Origin: Gracilaria domingensis
Taxonomy: Eukaryota; Rhodophyta; Florideophyceae; Gracilariales; Gracilariaceae
Length of the DNA stretch: 64,000 nucleotides
Reading direction: 5' to 3'
Assembly: GCA_022539475.1 (NCBI GenBank)
Contig: VCMS01000111.1
Location: forward strand, 1-64,000
Shown: positions 56,606 to 64,000 of the stretch, piece by piece
How the letters are laid out: every line of letters starts with the position of its first letter
How positions within the stretch are numbered: position 1 is the stretch's first letter
The notes under the pieces: model-generated
What the model saw: only the letters and a program-made list of their open reading frames with translations
What the model was told of the DNA's origin: nothing
Databases searched by the model: none
Program-made: the position numbers and the translations under genes

Positions 56606-56889
56606 CTACGCGGCGGCGGGCGTGCGAGCGCGGCGGCGGGCGGGCGGGCGGGGCGGCGAGGCGCGGGCGGGGGAGGGGGGGGGGCGCGCGGCGCGCGCGG
56701 CGGCGCGGCGGCGCGCAATGTAACGGGCTGGCGTGCGTGCGTGCGCGAGCAGCGCGTCTCGCGAGCGGCGCGCGCGCGCGCGCACGCGCGGAAAGCGCGG
56801 GGCACGCGCGCGCGCGGCGGCAGTGGCTGACGACGCGCGGCCGCGCCACGTGTGCCACGGCGCGCGTGACGCGCGGGCTGCGCGGCGTA
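56606..56889. promoter_or_regulatory. Very GC-rich intergenic region, likely DUF2009 promoter
   Basis: The space between two minus-strand genes is almost wholly G and C. It contains a G-run (GGGGGAGGGGGGGGGG near 56670), an alternating GC tract (about 56768-56788) and GGCGG repeats. G-quadruplex and Z-form DNA are both plausible here. No TATA-like box is seen. Frames crossing it on either strand are products of the base bias. Confidence 0.45.
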
Positions 56890-56920
56890 GGCTACGCCGC
56901 GTAGGCTACGCGGCGTAGCC
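56882..56920. terminator. Nested GC-rich palindromes at the sulfotransferase stop
   Basis: GGCTACGCCGCGTAG (56890-56904) pairs perfectly with 56906-56920 around a single G. A second palindrome (GCGGCGTAG-G-CTACGCCGC) overlaps it at 56882-56900. The TAG stop of the sulfotransferase falls in the right arm. The structure may help 3'-end formation. Confidence 0.45.
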
Positions 56921-58024
56921 GTGCGCGCGCAGCCACGCGGCGCAGGTGGCGTCGGCGCCGATGGCGGCGGCGCCGGCGGCGTCGGCGGCAGGCGCGCGCG
57001 CGGCGGCGGCGGCGCGGCGGTGCGCCTTGTGCAGGTGCGTGAGCGGGTGCACGTGCAGCTCCGCCGCGAGGCCGCTGTCGCAGCGCGGCGCGCGCAGCTG
57101 CGACAGCTCGCGCGCCGCCAGCGCCAGCATGGCGTCCGAGTAGTCGAAGCGCAGCTGCGCGCCCAGCCGCCGCAGCAGCCCCGTGAGGTTGCGCGCGCCG
57201 TCGCGCGCCACGTCCTCCGCGCGCAGGTCCAGCGCCAGCGCCGAGCCCGCCGTCGCCAGCAGCACGTCGCGGCAGCGCAGCTGCGCGCGCGCCACGCTCA
57301 CCCACGTGCTGGCGCGCTCGAAGTCCTCCGCGCGCAGCAGCTGCTTGCGCTCGCCGTCGCGCTGCTTGCGGCAGAAGTCGCCGTGCGCGCGCTGCGCGGC
57401 CGACGTGCGCGTGCCCCACCCCATGTCGCGGATGGAGCGCACCGCCTGCCGCACGTCGCGGTGCGTCACGAACACCTTGTCCACCACGCCCTCCATCACC
57501 GGCTCCGCGCGCCCGCCGCCGAGGAACACGTGCCAGTCGCGCACCGTATGCACCTTGACCAGCACGCTGCCCAGCGCCTTGAACGCCTCCACGCGGCTCG
57601 CCGACGCCATGTCCGCCACGGAGCCGTTGCGCACCATCGGCTGCGCGTACGCGTCGTACACGCGCGTCAGATCCTCATACCACCCGGCCACCGTGTTCGG
57701 GTCGCGTATCCGCAGCAGAATGCGCAGCGCGTTGTACAGCAGCGTTGACGAAGCTCGCGACGCCCCGGCCGAGATCACCACCAGCGGACGGGGAGCGTCC
57801 TCGGAATGCGCTGCATCTCTGCACTCCACCGCGTGCGCACAGTGCGCTTGTTGCGGGTCGGCGCTGCAAGACCTGTCCGCCGAGAATGTACGAGTACCGA
57901 TCAACACAATCACAACCGCCAACACCAGCAGCGCCGCTATCGTCCGCGAGCGCCTCATGTTTGCCAGTGCGCGTCCAGCCTTTTGCAGCCGCAGCTGTTC
58001 ACGGCGTGAGGAAGGGCGACCCAT
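56906..58024 (-). CDS. Membrane-anchored sulfotransferase-like protein
   Basis: The frame encodes 372 residues from the ATG at 58024 (MGRPSSRREQ). A basic N-terminal tail is followed by a hydrophobic segment, residues 28-44 (TIAALLVLAVVIVLIGT), a typical type II Golgi anchor. Then comes LVVISAGASRASSTLLYNAL (81-100), the 5'-phosphosulfate-binding loop of PAPS-dependent sulfotransferases. Further on, VFVTHRDVRQAVRSIRD has the RD-x-R pattern of the 3'-phosphate site. It would move sulfate from PAPS to a glycan or protein in the Golgi. In red algae such enzymes are candidates for sulfating cell-wall galactans, but the substrate cannot be told from sequence. The coding region is strongly GC-biased, unlike the nearby EHD and Prp18 genes, and alanine/arginine-rich as a result. 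A stem-loop overlaps its stop. Confidence 0.7.
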   Translation of the reverse strand: MGRPSSRREQLRLQKAGRALANMRRSRTIAALLVLAVVIVLIGTRTFSADRSCSADPQQAHCAHAVECRDAAHSEDAPRPLVVISAGASRASSTLLYNALRILLRIRDPNTVAGWYEDLTRVYDAYAQPMVRNGSVADMASASRVEAFKALGSVLVKVHTVRDWHVFLGGGRAEPVMEGVVDKVFVTHRDVRQAVRSIRDMGWGTRTSAAQRAHGDFCRKQRDGERKQLLRAEDFERASTWVSVARAQLRCRDVLLATAGSALALDLRAEDVARDGARNLTGLLRRLGAQLRFDYSDAMLALAARELSQLRAPRCDSGLAAELHVHPLTHLHKAHRRAAAAARAPAADAAGAAAIGADATCAAWLRAHGYAA

Positions 58025-58291
58025 GTTCACAACTGCTTCCCGCCCGTACTTTCGGCTCCGACGTGCATTCTGCGACAGAATCTGCCAAACGAATCTGCCA
58101 AACGAATCATCATGTACAGTTACACGACAGCAATGATTTTATCGCTGCCTTCACATCCCTGCGCCTTGTGTCAGCACAGCACTGTGTGCCAGTCGCCGCG
58201 CATCGCGCTCTCCCCCCAATTTCCCTCAAGCTCGCTCGCCAAAGTCGCCGCCTCGAGGCACCATTGCCTACTACGCGTTGTGCCTTCGCGC
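58025..58291. promoter_or_regulatory. Shared promoter of two divergent genes
   Basis: The start codons of the sulfotransferase (58024, minus) and the FYVE-EHD protein (58292, plus) are 267 bases apart. This must hold both promoters and 5' leaders. ATCTGCCAAACGAATC occurs twice in near-tandem (about 58079-58108). I see no TATA box placed for either gene. Confidence 0.5.
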
Positions 58292-60148
58292 ATGGATCAG
58301 ACCCACTGCGCTGGCTGCAGCGCACAGTTTACCTTCACCAAGTCCAAGCATACTTGCCGTTCTTGCCTCGACTCCTTTTGCCACTCATGTTCCGCGGGAA
58401 AGCGCCCCGTGCCCGAAAAGGGCCATCGTGAATCTGTGCGCGTCTGCGACGTCTGCCTCCACGCCGTAGATCGCCGTTCAAGGCTATTGGGAAACTTTTC
58501 CACATCCAGCGGCCTGCATCACAATGCCTCCATTTCTACCTCCTTCACGGATCCGTCCGTGCTGCAGCAGCGAGAAGCACATGCCGATGCCATGAACGCG
58601 CTAAAGAGAATATACAAGGCAAAAGTCCGTCCTCTCGAGCAAGCGTACAAATTTTCCGAGTTCTACGCGTCAGAACTTACTGATGGCGACTTTGATGCCC
58701 GTCCGTTCGTGCTTCTAATCGGCGGTTATTCAGTCGGCAAAACCTCCTTCATCCGCTATATGCTGCAGCGCGATTTTCCTGGCTCCCGAATTGGACCTGA
58801 GCCAACGACTGATAGATTCCTGGCCGTCATGGCCGGCAGAACTGGCCAGGCCGAGGGTGTCATGCCTGGCAATGCTGCTGCAGTCGACCTTGACCGTCCG
58901 TTTACCTCTCTTTCTCGGTTTGGGATAAGCTTTCTCTCTCGATTCGAAGTATCGGAGCTAGCCGCTCCAATTTTGGACAACATTAGTTTTGTCGACACCC
59001 CTGGTATTCTAAGCGGTGAAAAGCAGCGCGTAGAGAGAGGCTATTCATTTGAACACGTTGTCGAATGGTTTGCAGAGCGAGCGGACAGAATATTGCTTTT
59101 GTTCGATGGCAATAAGCTTGATATCTCAGATGAACTTAAGCGGGTCATCGAGTGTCTCAAATCCCACGACGATAAGATTCGCATCGTATTGAATAAGGCT
59201 GATATGGTTCATCCCCAGCAGCTCATGCGTGTCTATGGCGCGCTGATGTGGTCCTTGGGAAAGGTTATACGATCTCCGGAGGTGCTACGAGTATATATAG
59301 GTTCCTTCTGGGATGAGCCTGTGAATTCCAACGGAGCGGCAAATGCAAAGCTGTTTAGTGATGAAGAAGCGGATTTGCTAAATGACCTGCGAAACTTGCC
59401 GCAGAATTCTGCTGTTCGCAAAATTAACGAGCTGGTCAAACGTGCGCGGCTCGCTCGAGTGCATGCTTTGCTGGTAAATCATCTGCGAGCCAGTATGCCG
59501 TACCTATGGGGACATAAGAAGAAGCAAGAACGTTTGGCTTTACGTTTGAAAGATGAATACGTCAAAGTTCAAAAGGCACACGGTCTTGCCATAGGCGACT
59601 TTCCAGCGGTTGAGAAGTTCCGCAGTGGCTTGGAAGCCTTCGATCTGTCAGAATTCCCAAACTTGTCCAAACGACTGTTGGATGTCACTGAGGGTGCTCT
59701 TTCTCGCGATATTCCAAAGCTCATGCTTTCAATTGGTATCACTGCTGAAGAGACTGGAAGGGCAGCTCAAGCCGACAAGGACGACGAACGAGATGGGGGG
59801 AATCCATTCGGCGATCCACAGCAGAATGAAGGGGAGGAACAGGACGCAAAATGGGCCGTCACATCTGCGGCTAAAGCGAAATGGGATCGAGTATTCGATT
59901 CCTTAAAGCCCTCTGGAACCCCCCCCGCGTTGCATGGAGCAGCTGTGCGCGATCTTATGCTTGAAAGTGGTTTACCACCGAGCACTTTGAAAAGAGTCTG
60001 GGATTTAGCCGATATTAACAAAGATGGCTTATTGGATGCGGAAGAATTCGCAGTTGCGATGACTTTGATAAAAAAAGGAAGATCCGATGGGATTTCTTCT
60101 GTACCTGAGGAGCTGCCATTGTCATTAGTCCCACCTAGCAAGAGGTAA
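58292..60148 (+). CDS. EHD-type dynamin-like ATPase with N-terminal FYVE-like finger
   Basis: The protein has 618 residues from the ATG at 58292; the frame is open further upstream, but this ATG starts right before the finger. Cysteines 6, 9, 22, 25, 30, 33, 52 and 55 give the exact FYVE spacing, though the R(R/K)HHCR lipid-binding motif is reduced to SKHTCRSC. The EHD part follows. It has FVLLIGGYSVGKTSFIRYML (P-loop about 144-152), EPTTDRF, FVDTPGILSGEKQRVERGY and VLNKADMV. The C-terminus is an EH domain (about 520-600) with LPPSTLKRVWDLADINKDGL and DAEEFAVAM, an EF-hand and the pocket for NPF peptides. EHD proteins bind ATP, form rings on endosomal membranes and help recycle receptors. The finger suggests PI3P-dependent targeting to endosomes. 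The gene has no introns and converges on PRP18 108 bases away. Confidence 0.9.
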   Translation: MDQTHCAGCSAQFTFTKSKHTCRSCLDSFCHSCSAGKRPVPEKGHRESVRVCDVCLHAVDRRSRLLGNFSTSSGLHHNASISTSFTDPSVLQQREAHADAMNALKRIYKAKVRPLEQAYKFSEFYASELTDGDFDARPFVLLIGGYSVGKTSFIRYMLQRDFPGSRIGPEPTTDRFLAVMAGRTGQAEGVMPGNAAAVDLDRPFTSLSRFGISFLSRFEVSELAAPILDNISFVDTPGILSGEKQRVERGYSFEHVVEWFAERADRILLLFDGNKLDISDELKRVIECLKSHDDKIRIVLNKADMVHPQQLMRVYGALMWSLGKVIRSPEVLRVYIGSFWDEPVNSNGAANAKLFSDEEADLLNDLRNLPQNSAVRKINELVKRARLARVHALLVNHLRASMPYLWGHKKKQERLALRLKDEYVKVQKAHGLAIGDFPAVEKFRSGLEAFDLSEFPNLSKRLLDVTEGALSRDIPKLMLSIGITAEETGRAAQADKDDERDGGNPFGDPQQNEGEEQDAKWAVTSAAKAKWDRVFDSLKPSGTPPALHGAAVRDLMLESGLPPSTLKRVWDLADINKDGLLDAEEFAVAMTLIKKGRSDGISSVPEELPLSLVPPSKR

Positions 60149-60256
60149 CAGTTGCATATACATTATACATACACTATGTATGCTTAATCTCACAAAAGCT
60201 GTCAATCAGCCAATTATAACGTCGTTCGCTCAACTAAATTGAACATCATCCGCTCA

Positions 60257-61156
60257 TCAAGAGGCCGGGCAGTTTCGTTCAGCTACGGTCAGGAGACGTT
60301 TAATCCCCTGTATATATTTGCGTGTTTGTTCGTCGTTCATAACATGGGCAATCTTATCTTCTCCGATTTTTTCGCGAGCTGCCCGAGCGTGAATACCGAC
60401 CATAGTAGCACCCATAGGCCATGGGGCGTTCCCAATTGCAAGTCGTTCAAGATATAGTCTGCTCGCTTTCATGTAGTCTCTCTCTTCTACAGCGTCAAAT
60501 ATATCCCTCAACGCATCTAGAATAGTTTTCTTCAACTTTCGCTTTCGTAACAGCTTTTCGAGAGGTTTCAGCCATGTCTTCGTTTGCTCGAATGTCTTTA
60601 CCATAGCTCGACCCTTCGTCTTCTTACGCTCCTCCTCGGACATTAGTTCTATCTCTGACTTCCATAAACAAATGTATTTCCGTATTTGCTCATGGACTTG
60701 GTCTTCCTTGCAATTAACAGTTGTTTCTTGACCATCTGCGGGCGCTGATCCCGAGGCTAAACTCAAGGCCTGTCCTTTGCTTTCTGGAACAAAGCCTTCA
60801 AACCTATTGCAGTATTGGCCTGAACCTGTTTTGTCAGTTTCGCCCTCAATTTGATGTTTCTGGTTAGAGGCAGATTCATTGGACGCCTTTTGTTCAGTAT
60901 TGTTGTTCTTGTCTTTGCCTTTCTCAGAGAGTCCTTCTTCCGATTCCTTTCGTCTGGAAACATCCGAAAGTGGTGCTGGTCCAATTCTCCGACGTTTTTT
61001 CGCCTGCTGCATTTCCTCTTGTTCCCGTTCCTTCTCCAAGTACTCTATGCGACTCTCCTCCTCTATTTCAACCCTAGACTTCCATTTCTTGGCATCTTGT
61101 GCTGGGGCAGATTTCCGTTTCGCAATTTCTTTGAGGAGGCCGACCGACGGATCCAT
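60257..61156 (-). CDS. PRP18: Pre-mRNA splicing factor Prp18
   Basis: The frame encodes 299 residues from the ATG at 61156 (MDPSVGLLKEIAKRKSAPAQ). The N-terminal half is charged and includes a lysine/arginine cluster, likely a nuclear signal. The C-terminal part is the Prp18 domain (about 165-290). It contains LERLAIGNAPWPMGATMVGI, then HARAAREKIGEDKIAHVMND and EQTRKYIQGIKRLLTVAERN, which agrees closely with the most conserved loop of the family. Prp18 acts in the spliceosome at the second step and helps hold the 3' splice site with Slu7. It is slightly shorter than human PRPF18 (342). No introns. The introns seen in nearby genes show the pathway is in use. Confidence 0.92.
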   Translation of the reverse strand: MDPSVGLLKEIAKRKSAPAQDAKKWKSRVEIEEESRIEYLEKEREQEEMQQAKKRRRIGPAPLSDVSRRKESEEGLSEKGKDKNNNTEQKASNESASNQKHQIEGETDKTGSGQYCNRFEGFVPESKGQALSLASGSAPADGQETTVNCKEDQVHEQIRKYICLWKSEIELMSEEERKKTKGRAMVKTFEQTKTWLKPLEKLLRKRKLKKTILDALRDIFDAVEERDYMKASRLYLERLAIGNAPWPMGATMVGIHARAAREKIGEDKIAHVMNDEQTRKYIQGIKRLLTVAERNCPAS

Positions 61157-61709
61157 GGCGAGGTTTTCGAGGATTGTAACTGGGAACGTTTTGCAATGAG
61201 AACGATTTCAACTCTATGAAGCTTTATGGACTGTAGCAGTGACTGCCACCAGGTAGTCTGACTTTGAGCGGAATAATTCTAGAACCGGGGTTGTCATGCG
61301 TCTTTTACTTTGAACCGTGGTACTGTACGTATTCCTTGTGGCGCAGTTGTCAAAAACCAGCGCCTTTCAAGATAAGGTGCTATACGTCCGCGAAATCATC
61401 AGATGTCTCATTGCAGAAGAACAATTTGTGTTTGATTTTAGGATGGTTTTGGATCAAGTTATTGTACAAAGGTAGAGGGCTACCCCGTCCTGCAGGGTGC
61501 TAGAAGGATATCTCCGAAAGGTCTGCCCTCGAAGCCCAAAAACCTCTCCGATAACTGTATCGGATACAATTATCGATAGTGCCGACGATACCAAAGGTAC
61601 AACGGTACGACGCTACATGTTCTTTGATTGAGCGAAAGCGACCTGAAGCAATCGACAGCAATATTCGAACAGGAATCCTTCGTATTAGGATTTCTGCCAG
61701 CCAAAACGT
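61157..61709. promoter_or_regulatory. Divergent promoter region between PRP18 and the three-repeat gene
   Basis: About 550 bases between divergent starts. A minus-strand frame overlapping the right part and the next gene (62076-61570) has no motif and is probably not real. A short palindrome (CCGATAACTGTATCGG, about 61547-61562) is the only structure noted. Confidence 0.4.
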
Positions 61710-62789
61710 ATGGCTTCTTTTGTCTCACCGTTTCCTTTAAGCAACGCAAAGCCGAGTCAAGTCCACTCGCAGTCGAAATCGTACTTTGGTGAGAGACATT
61801 ACGTATCAAAATGGCCTTTAGTTCTTTATCCATGTTGTCGTATGCGAAATCGGGAAGGATTCCAGCTGCCACCGCGCGTCCCGTCTGATCCAACAGAGCG
61901 GCGTCGTGCTGTTGAGCTTTTGGGTTGCTGCACGCAACGAAAACGGTTGCGTCCGTCGACTGTAACAGAATTGCAATCACTAGTTGGAAAACTTCCGCCA
62001 AACCGTCTTCTTGCTCAGCAATGGAAAGGTGCCATTCAACGTGATTTGGGAAGAGCGAACCGCAAGAGATCTCCAACAGCGTTTGAACACCGCCACCAGC
62101 TCATGGAGACATTGACGTTGTCCGAATGTAACGGCTCAGTTTCCCGTTGTTTCATTCTCCTAGAAGCTGTGAGAAAGAGGTATCAAGCGAATGAAGCACC
62201 AAATCCGAAATGTCTGGAAGAACTAGAAAGACTACTGGGAAGCTTTCCAAAGACCTCAGTTGAGGCGCATCGCTTCATTCGTTCCTTAGCTCGAATGCAG
62301 AGAGATCGAAGAAAAATGGAAAAGAAGCCACCTCGCGTTCCTGTCGAAAGCGTGTCGGATCTGTATCAAGCTTCAATGCTGCTCGGCTCGTATGCTGTGA
62401 GAGGATCTGTCGGAAGTCAAACGGAAAAACTGAAAACCCTTATTGGGGCAATACCTCGGAACAAGAACGTCGCTCATTCTTGGCAAAAGTTAATCAAAGC
62501 TGCGATACGCAAGAGGAAGCGAAGAGAACAAAAAGAGCAAAGACGACAAGAAATTGAGCAGAAGAGGTTTGAGCGACAGCTTCGAAAACTGAGGAAAAAA
62601 AGCTTGGCCAACGCTGGAGCACAAGCCTTATGTCCTGGTTCGCAGCTTGAGCGTACCCCTGTTCTTCAACAAGGGTTCTCTTGGAACCAACCAAGAATGT
62701 TTTACGAACAGAGCCATCAAAGAAAAACTTTCTCAATTGTTACCAAAGTTTGTGGGTTCTTTGCGAGGTTCTGTGCCAGAGAATGCTGA
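61710..62789 (+). CDS. Unrecognised protein of three 65-residue repeats
   Basis: The frame encodes 359 residues from the ATG at 61710. I do not recognise the family. The body is three helical repeats (about 54-120, 138-206 and 207-272). They share an opening PPRVP (repeats 1 and 3), an A..LLG or ILLEA helix, then L..L.G..P.n...A..W...I....R. Examples are LQSLVGKLPPNRLLAQQWKG, LERLLGSFPKTSVEAHRFIR and LKTLIGAIPRNKNVAHSWQK. The third runs into a basic, Q/E/K/R-rich coiled coil (264-298). The first 45 residues are serine-rich with few acidic residues and could be an organelle leader. The repeat pattern supports this strand as coding. It converges with the ABC gene, only 18 bases apart. RNA- or DNA-binding is possible given the basic helices, but that is a guess. 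Confidence 0.65.
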   Translation: MASFVSPFPLSNAKPSQVHSQSKSYFGERHYVSKWPLVLYPCCRMRNREGFQLPPRVPSDPTERRRAVELLGCCTQRKRLRPSTVTELQSLVGKLPPNRLLAQQWKGAIQRDLGRANRKRSPTAFEHRHQLMETLTLSECNGSVSRCFILLEAVRKRYQANEAPNPKCLEELERLLGSFPKTSVEAHRFIRSLARMQRDRRKMEKKPPRVPVESVSDLYQASMLLGSYAVRGSVGSQTEKLKTLIGAIPRNKNVAHSWQKLIKAAIRKRKRREQKEQRRQEIEQKRFERQLRKLRKKSLANAGAQALCPGSQLERTPVLQQGFSWNQPRMFYEQSHQRKTFSIVTKVCGFFARFCAREC

Positions 62790-62807
62790 ACGTTATCTAT
62801 AGGATTC

Positions 62808-63775
62808 TCATGCCCCATTTCTCTTCATATGCTCGAAAGCTTCTCGTCGGGCTTTTTCCATAGCAGCTTTCTTTCTTTCCGCGCGAACTCGTACAGCCTT
62901 CTTGACAATTTTCCGGTCAATCTCATATGCCCCTCCACGGCCAACTTCAATCACTCTATCAGCATATTTCAAAAGCTCTCCAGGCTCATGAGAGATGATA
63001 ACGATGGCAAATTTTCTCTTGAGAGACCCAAGGAGATCGGCGAGCTGTCGGCGTCCAGTCCAGTCAACTCCTGCTAACGGTTCATCAAGGGCAAAAAGTG
63101 CCGGTGTTGGGTCGCGCATTAACTGGTCTGCCAGAGCCAGGCGCCGAACTTGTCCCCCACTAAGCGCGCGGGGATTACTCAAGAGAGATACATTTTGTAA
63201 ACCAACGGCGGCCATTACTCTACGAACGTCGTCCGGAGTCTTTTCAGGACGTCCCATTATGAGCTCATCAAGCACAGTAGGCAGAAACAGGTAGCTAGCA
63301 GGATCCTGCAAAACGAGTCCAATATTATCTAGCAGCTTCCTGGGCTTCATGATTTTTCCATCCCACAAAACGGATCCATGTCGTGGTCTAAGCTTTATTA
63401 GACCAGTCATTATGTTAATGACTACGGTGAGAGTACAATTAAGGAAGAACATCGATATGTTAATACGCATCTGGCATGTGTTGTGATTAGGAGCAACGAA
63501 CCTGTAGACTTCCCAGCTCCATTCGCTCCAATCAGGAGAACAAACTCATTTGGAAATATCTGAAGATTCAAACCTCGGAACAACTGGACATCGTAGTCAT
63601 TAGGCAACCTGTACCATACGTCCCTCAATTCTAGTAAAGGAACACGATTATTAGAGACAGCACTCTTTCCTATGCAACATTTTGCTGTGCCCCTGATTGT
63701 GCATCTTTGCGGTAGGGTTGTTTTCGAATGAATAGAAAAACTGACGAAGGGGCAAACAAAGGCGGCTGCGATCAT
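62808..63775 (-). CDS. ECF/CbiO-like ABC ATPase, probably plastid, one intron
   Basis: Two exons, 63775-63502 and 63421-62808, are joined by an 80-base intron (donor GTTCGT, acceptor CCGTAG) to give 295 residues. Exon 1 has a leader with few acidic residues (MIAAAFVCPFVSFSIHSKTT), then LLELRDVWYRLP and the Walker A motif GANGAGKST, after which the intron follows. Exon 2 continues VINIMTGLIKLRPRHGSV. It then has a Q-loop IGLVLQDPASYLFLPTVLDE, the signature ALSGGQVRRLALADQLMR, Walker B ALFALDEPLAGVD and the switch His in VIISHEPGEL. The QDP...LF.PTV text is typical of CbiO/EcfA ATPases, which power uptake of metals or vitamins. Plant plastid ABCI proteins of this type exist. The membrane partner is not in the window. 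The frame is open further upstream through non-ATG codons. Confidence 0.8.
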
Positions 63776-64000
63776 AACGAGCACGTATACCAGCAAACCT
63801 AACGAAAGGAGGAGTACAAAAGCTGAGCTCTACGACGGGTTGAAGCAGTAGAGCAGGCCAAGTTTGAAGCAAAACCCCGCTCACATTCTTTCGAGCATTG
63901 CAACCTCGTTGAAGGTATGACGTTCAAATATGCCGCACATCCAACGCCATTGTACCTCCCCTGCAATCTTGCGCGACCCACGAAGCACCCTTGTATCCTT
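63776..64000. other. Right edge
   Basis: Probably the 5' region of the ABC ATPase gene. A minus frame through it has no motif. Confidence 0.3.

Noticed and set aside
56202-57748. Long plus-strand frames full of Arg, Ala and Gly across the GC-rich block
   Set aside because: They are shadows of the DUF2009 and sulfotransferase genes. GC-rich DNA keeps other frames open, and the composition is low-complexity with no domain.
57745-58431. 228-codon plus frame overlapping the sulfotransferase start and the FYVE-EHD start
   Set aside because: No motif; it overlaps two well-supported genes in other frames.
61570-62076. 168-codon minus frame opposite the three-repeat gene
   Set aside because: It has no domain, while the plus strand shows an internal repeat pattern that proves coding use.

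Overview
The window looks like nuclear DNA of a eukaryotic alga, most likely a florideophyte red alga such as a Chondrus-like species. This is inference, since I could run no search. The reasons are compact, intron-poor host genes; short introns with GTAAGT-type donors and CTAAC branch points; a PAPS-type sulfotransferase and two proteins with plastid-like leaders; and a surrounding mass of LTR elements and cut-and-paste transposons.

From 1 to about 51.7 kb the window is accessory DNA, a graveyard of mobile elements. At the left edge (about 1-4 kb) lies a decayed gene with a DNA-methyltransferase-like block and a clear SET domain. It is followed by a long coiled-coil frame (4.4-6.6 kb), a Plavaka/CACTA-like transposase on the minus strand (7.2-10.2 kb) and an intron-exon cassette duplicated in tandem (10.5-11.8 kb). 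A Ty3-like LTR fossil (12.3-15.4 kb) abuts a second LTR fossil of another family (15.5-16.7 kb). From 17 to 40 kb there are decayed DNA-transposon pieces of several kinds, a Ulp1-like protease remnant, small foldback and terminal-repeat elements, and a series of very tight perfect palindromes. One repeat of about 460 bp occurs three times (18.0, 32.2, 41.8 kb), each time with a clean 3-bp target duplication. A Ty3-like fossil (39.9-41.8 kb), a well-preserved two-gene Harbinger-type element (43.9-46.3 kb), two more LTR fossils (47.4-50.1 kb) and a pogo-like remnant (50.4-51.7 kb) complete this part.

From 51.8 kb to the right edge is a host gene island with eight protein genes. They are a NAD(P)-binding protein with a likely plastid leader, the KEOPS subunit Cgi121/TPRKB (three exons), a DUF2009/UPF0652 protein, a membrane-anchored sulfotransferase, an EHD-type membrane-remodelling GTPase fused to a FYVE-like finger, the splicing factor Prp18, an unrecognised protein built of three repeats, and an ECF/CbiO-like ABC ATPase split by an intron just after its Walker A motif. 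These genes are close-packed, mostly convergent or divergent, with gaps of 18-300 bases. A very GC-rich block (about 56.1-57.9 kb) covers the start of the DUF2009 gene and most of the sulfotransferase gene.

The host genes do not form one pathway. Cgi121 serves tRNA modification, Prp18 splicing, FYVE-EHD endosomal membrane work, the sulfotransferase probably Golgi sulfation, and the two leader-bearing proteins probably plastid functions.
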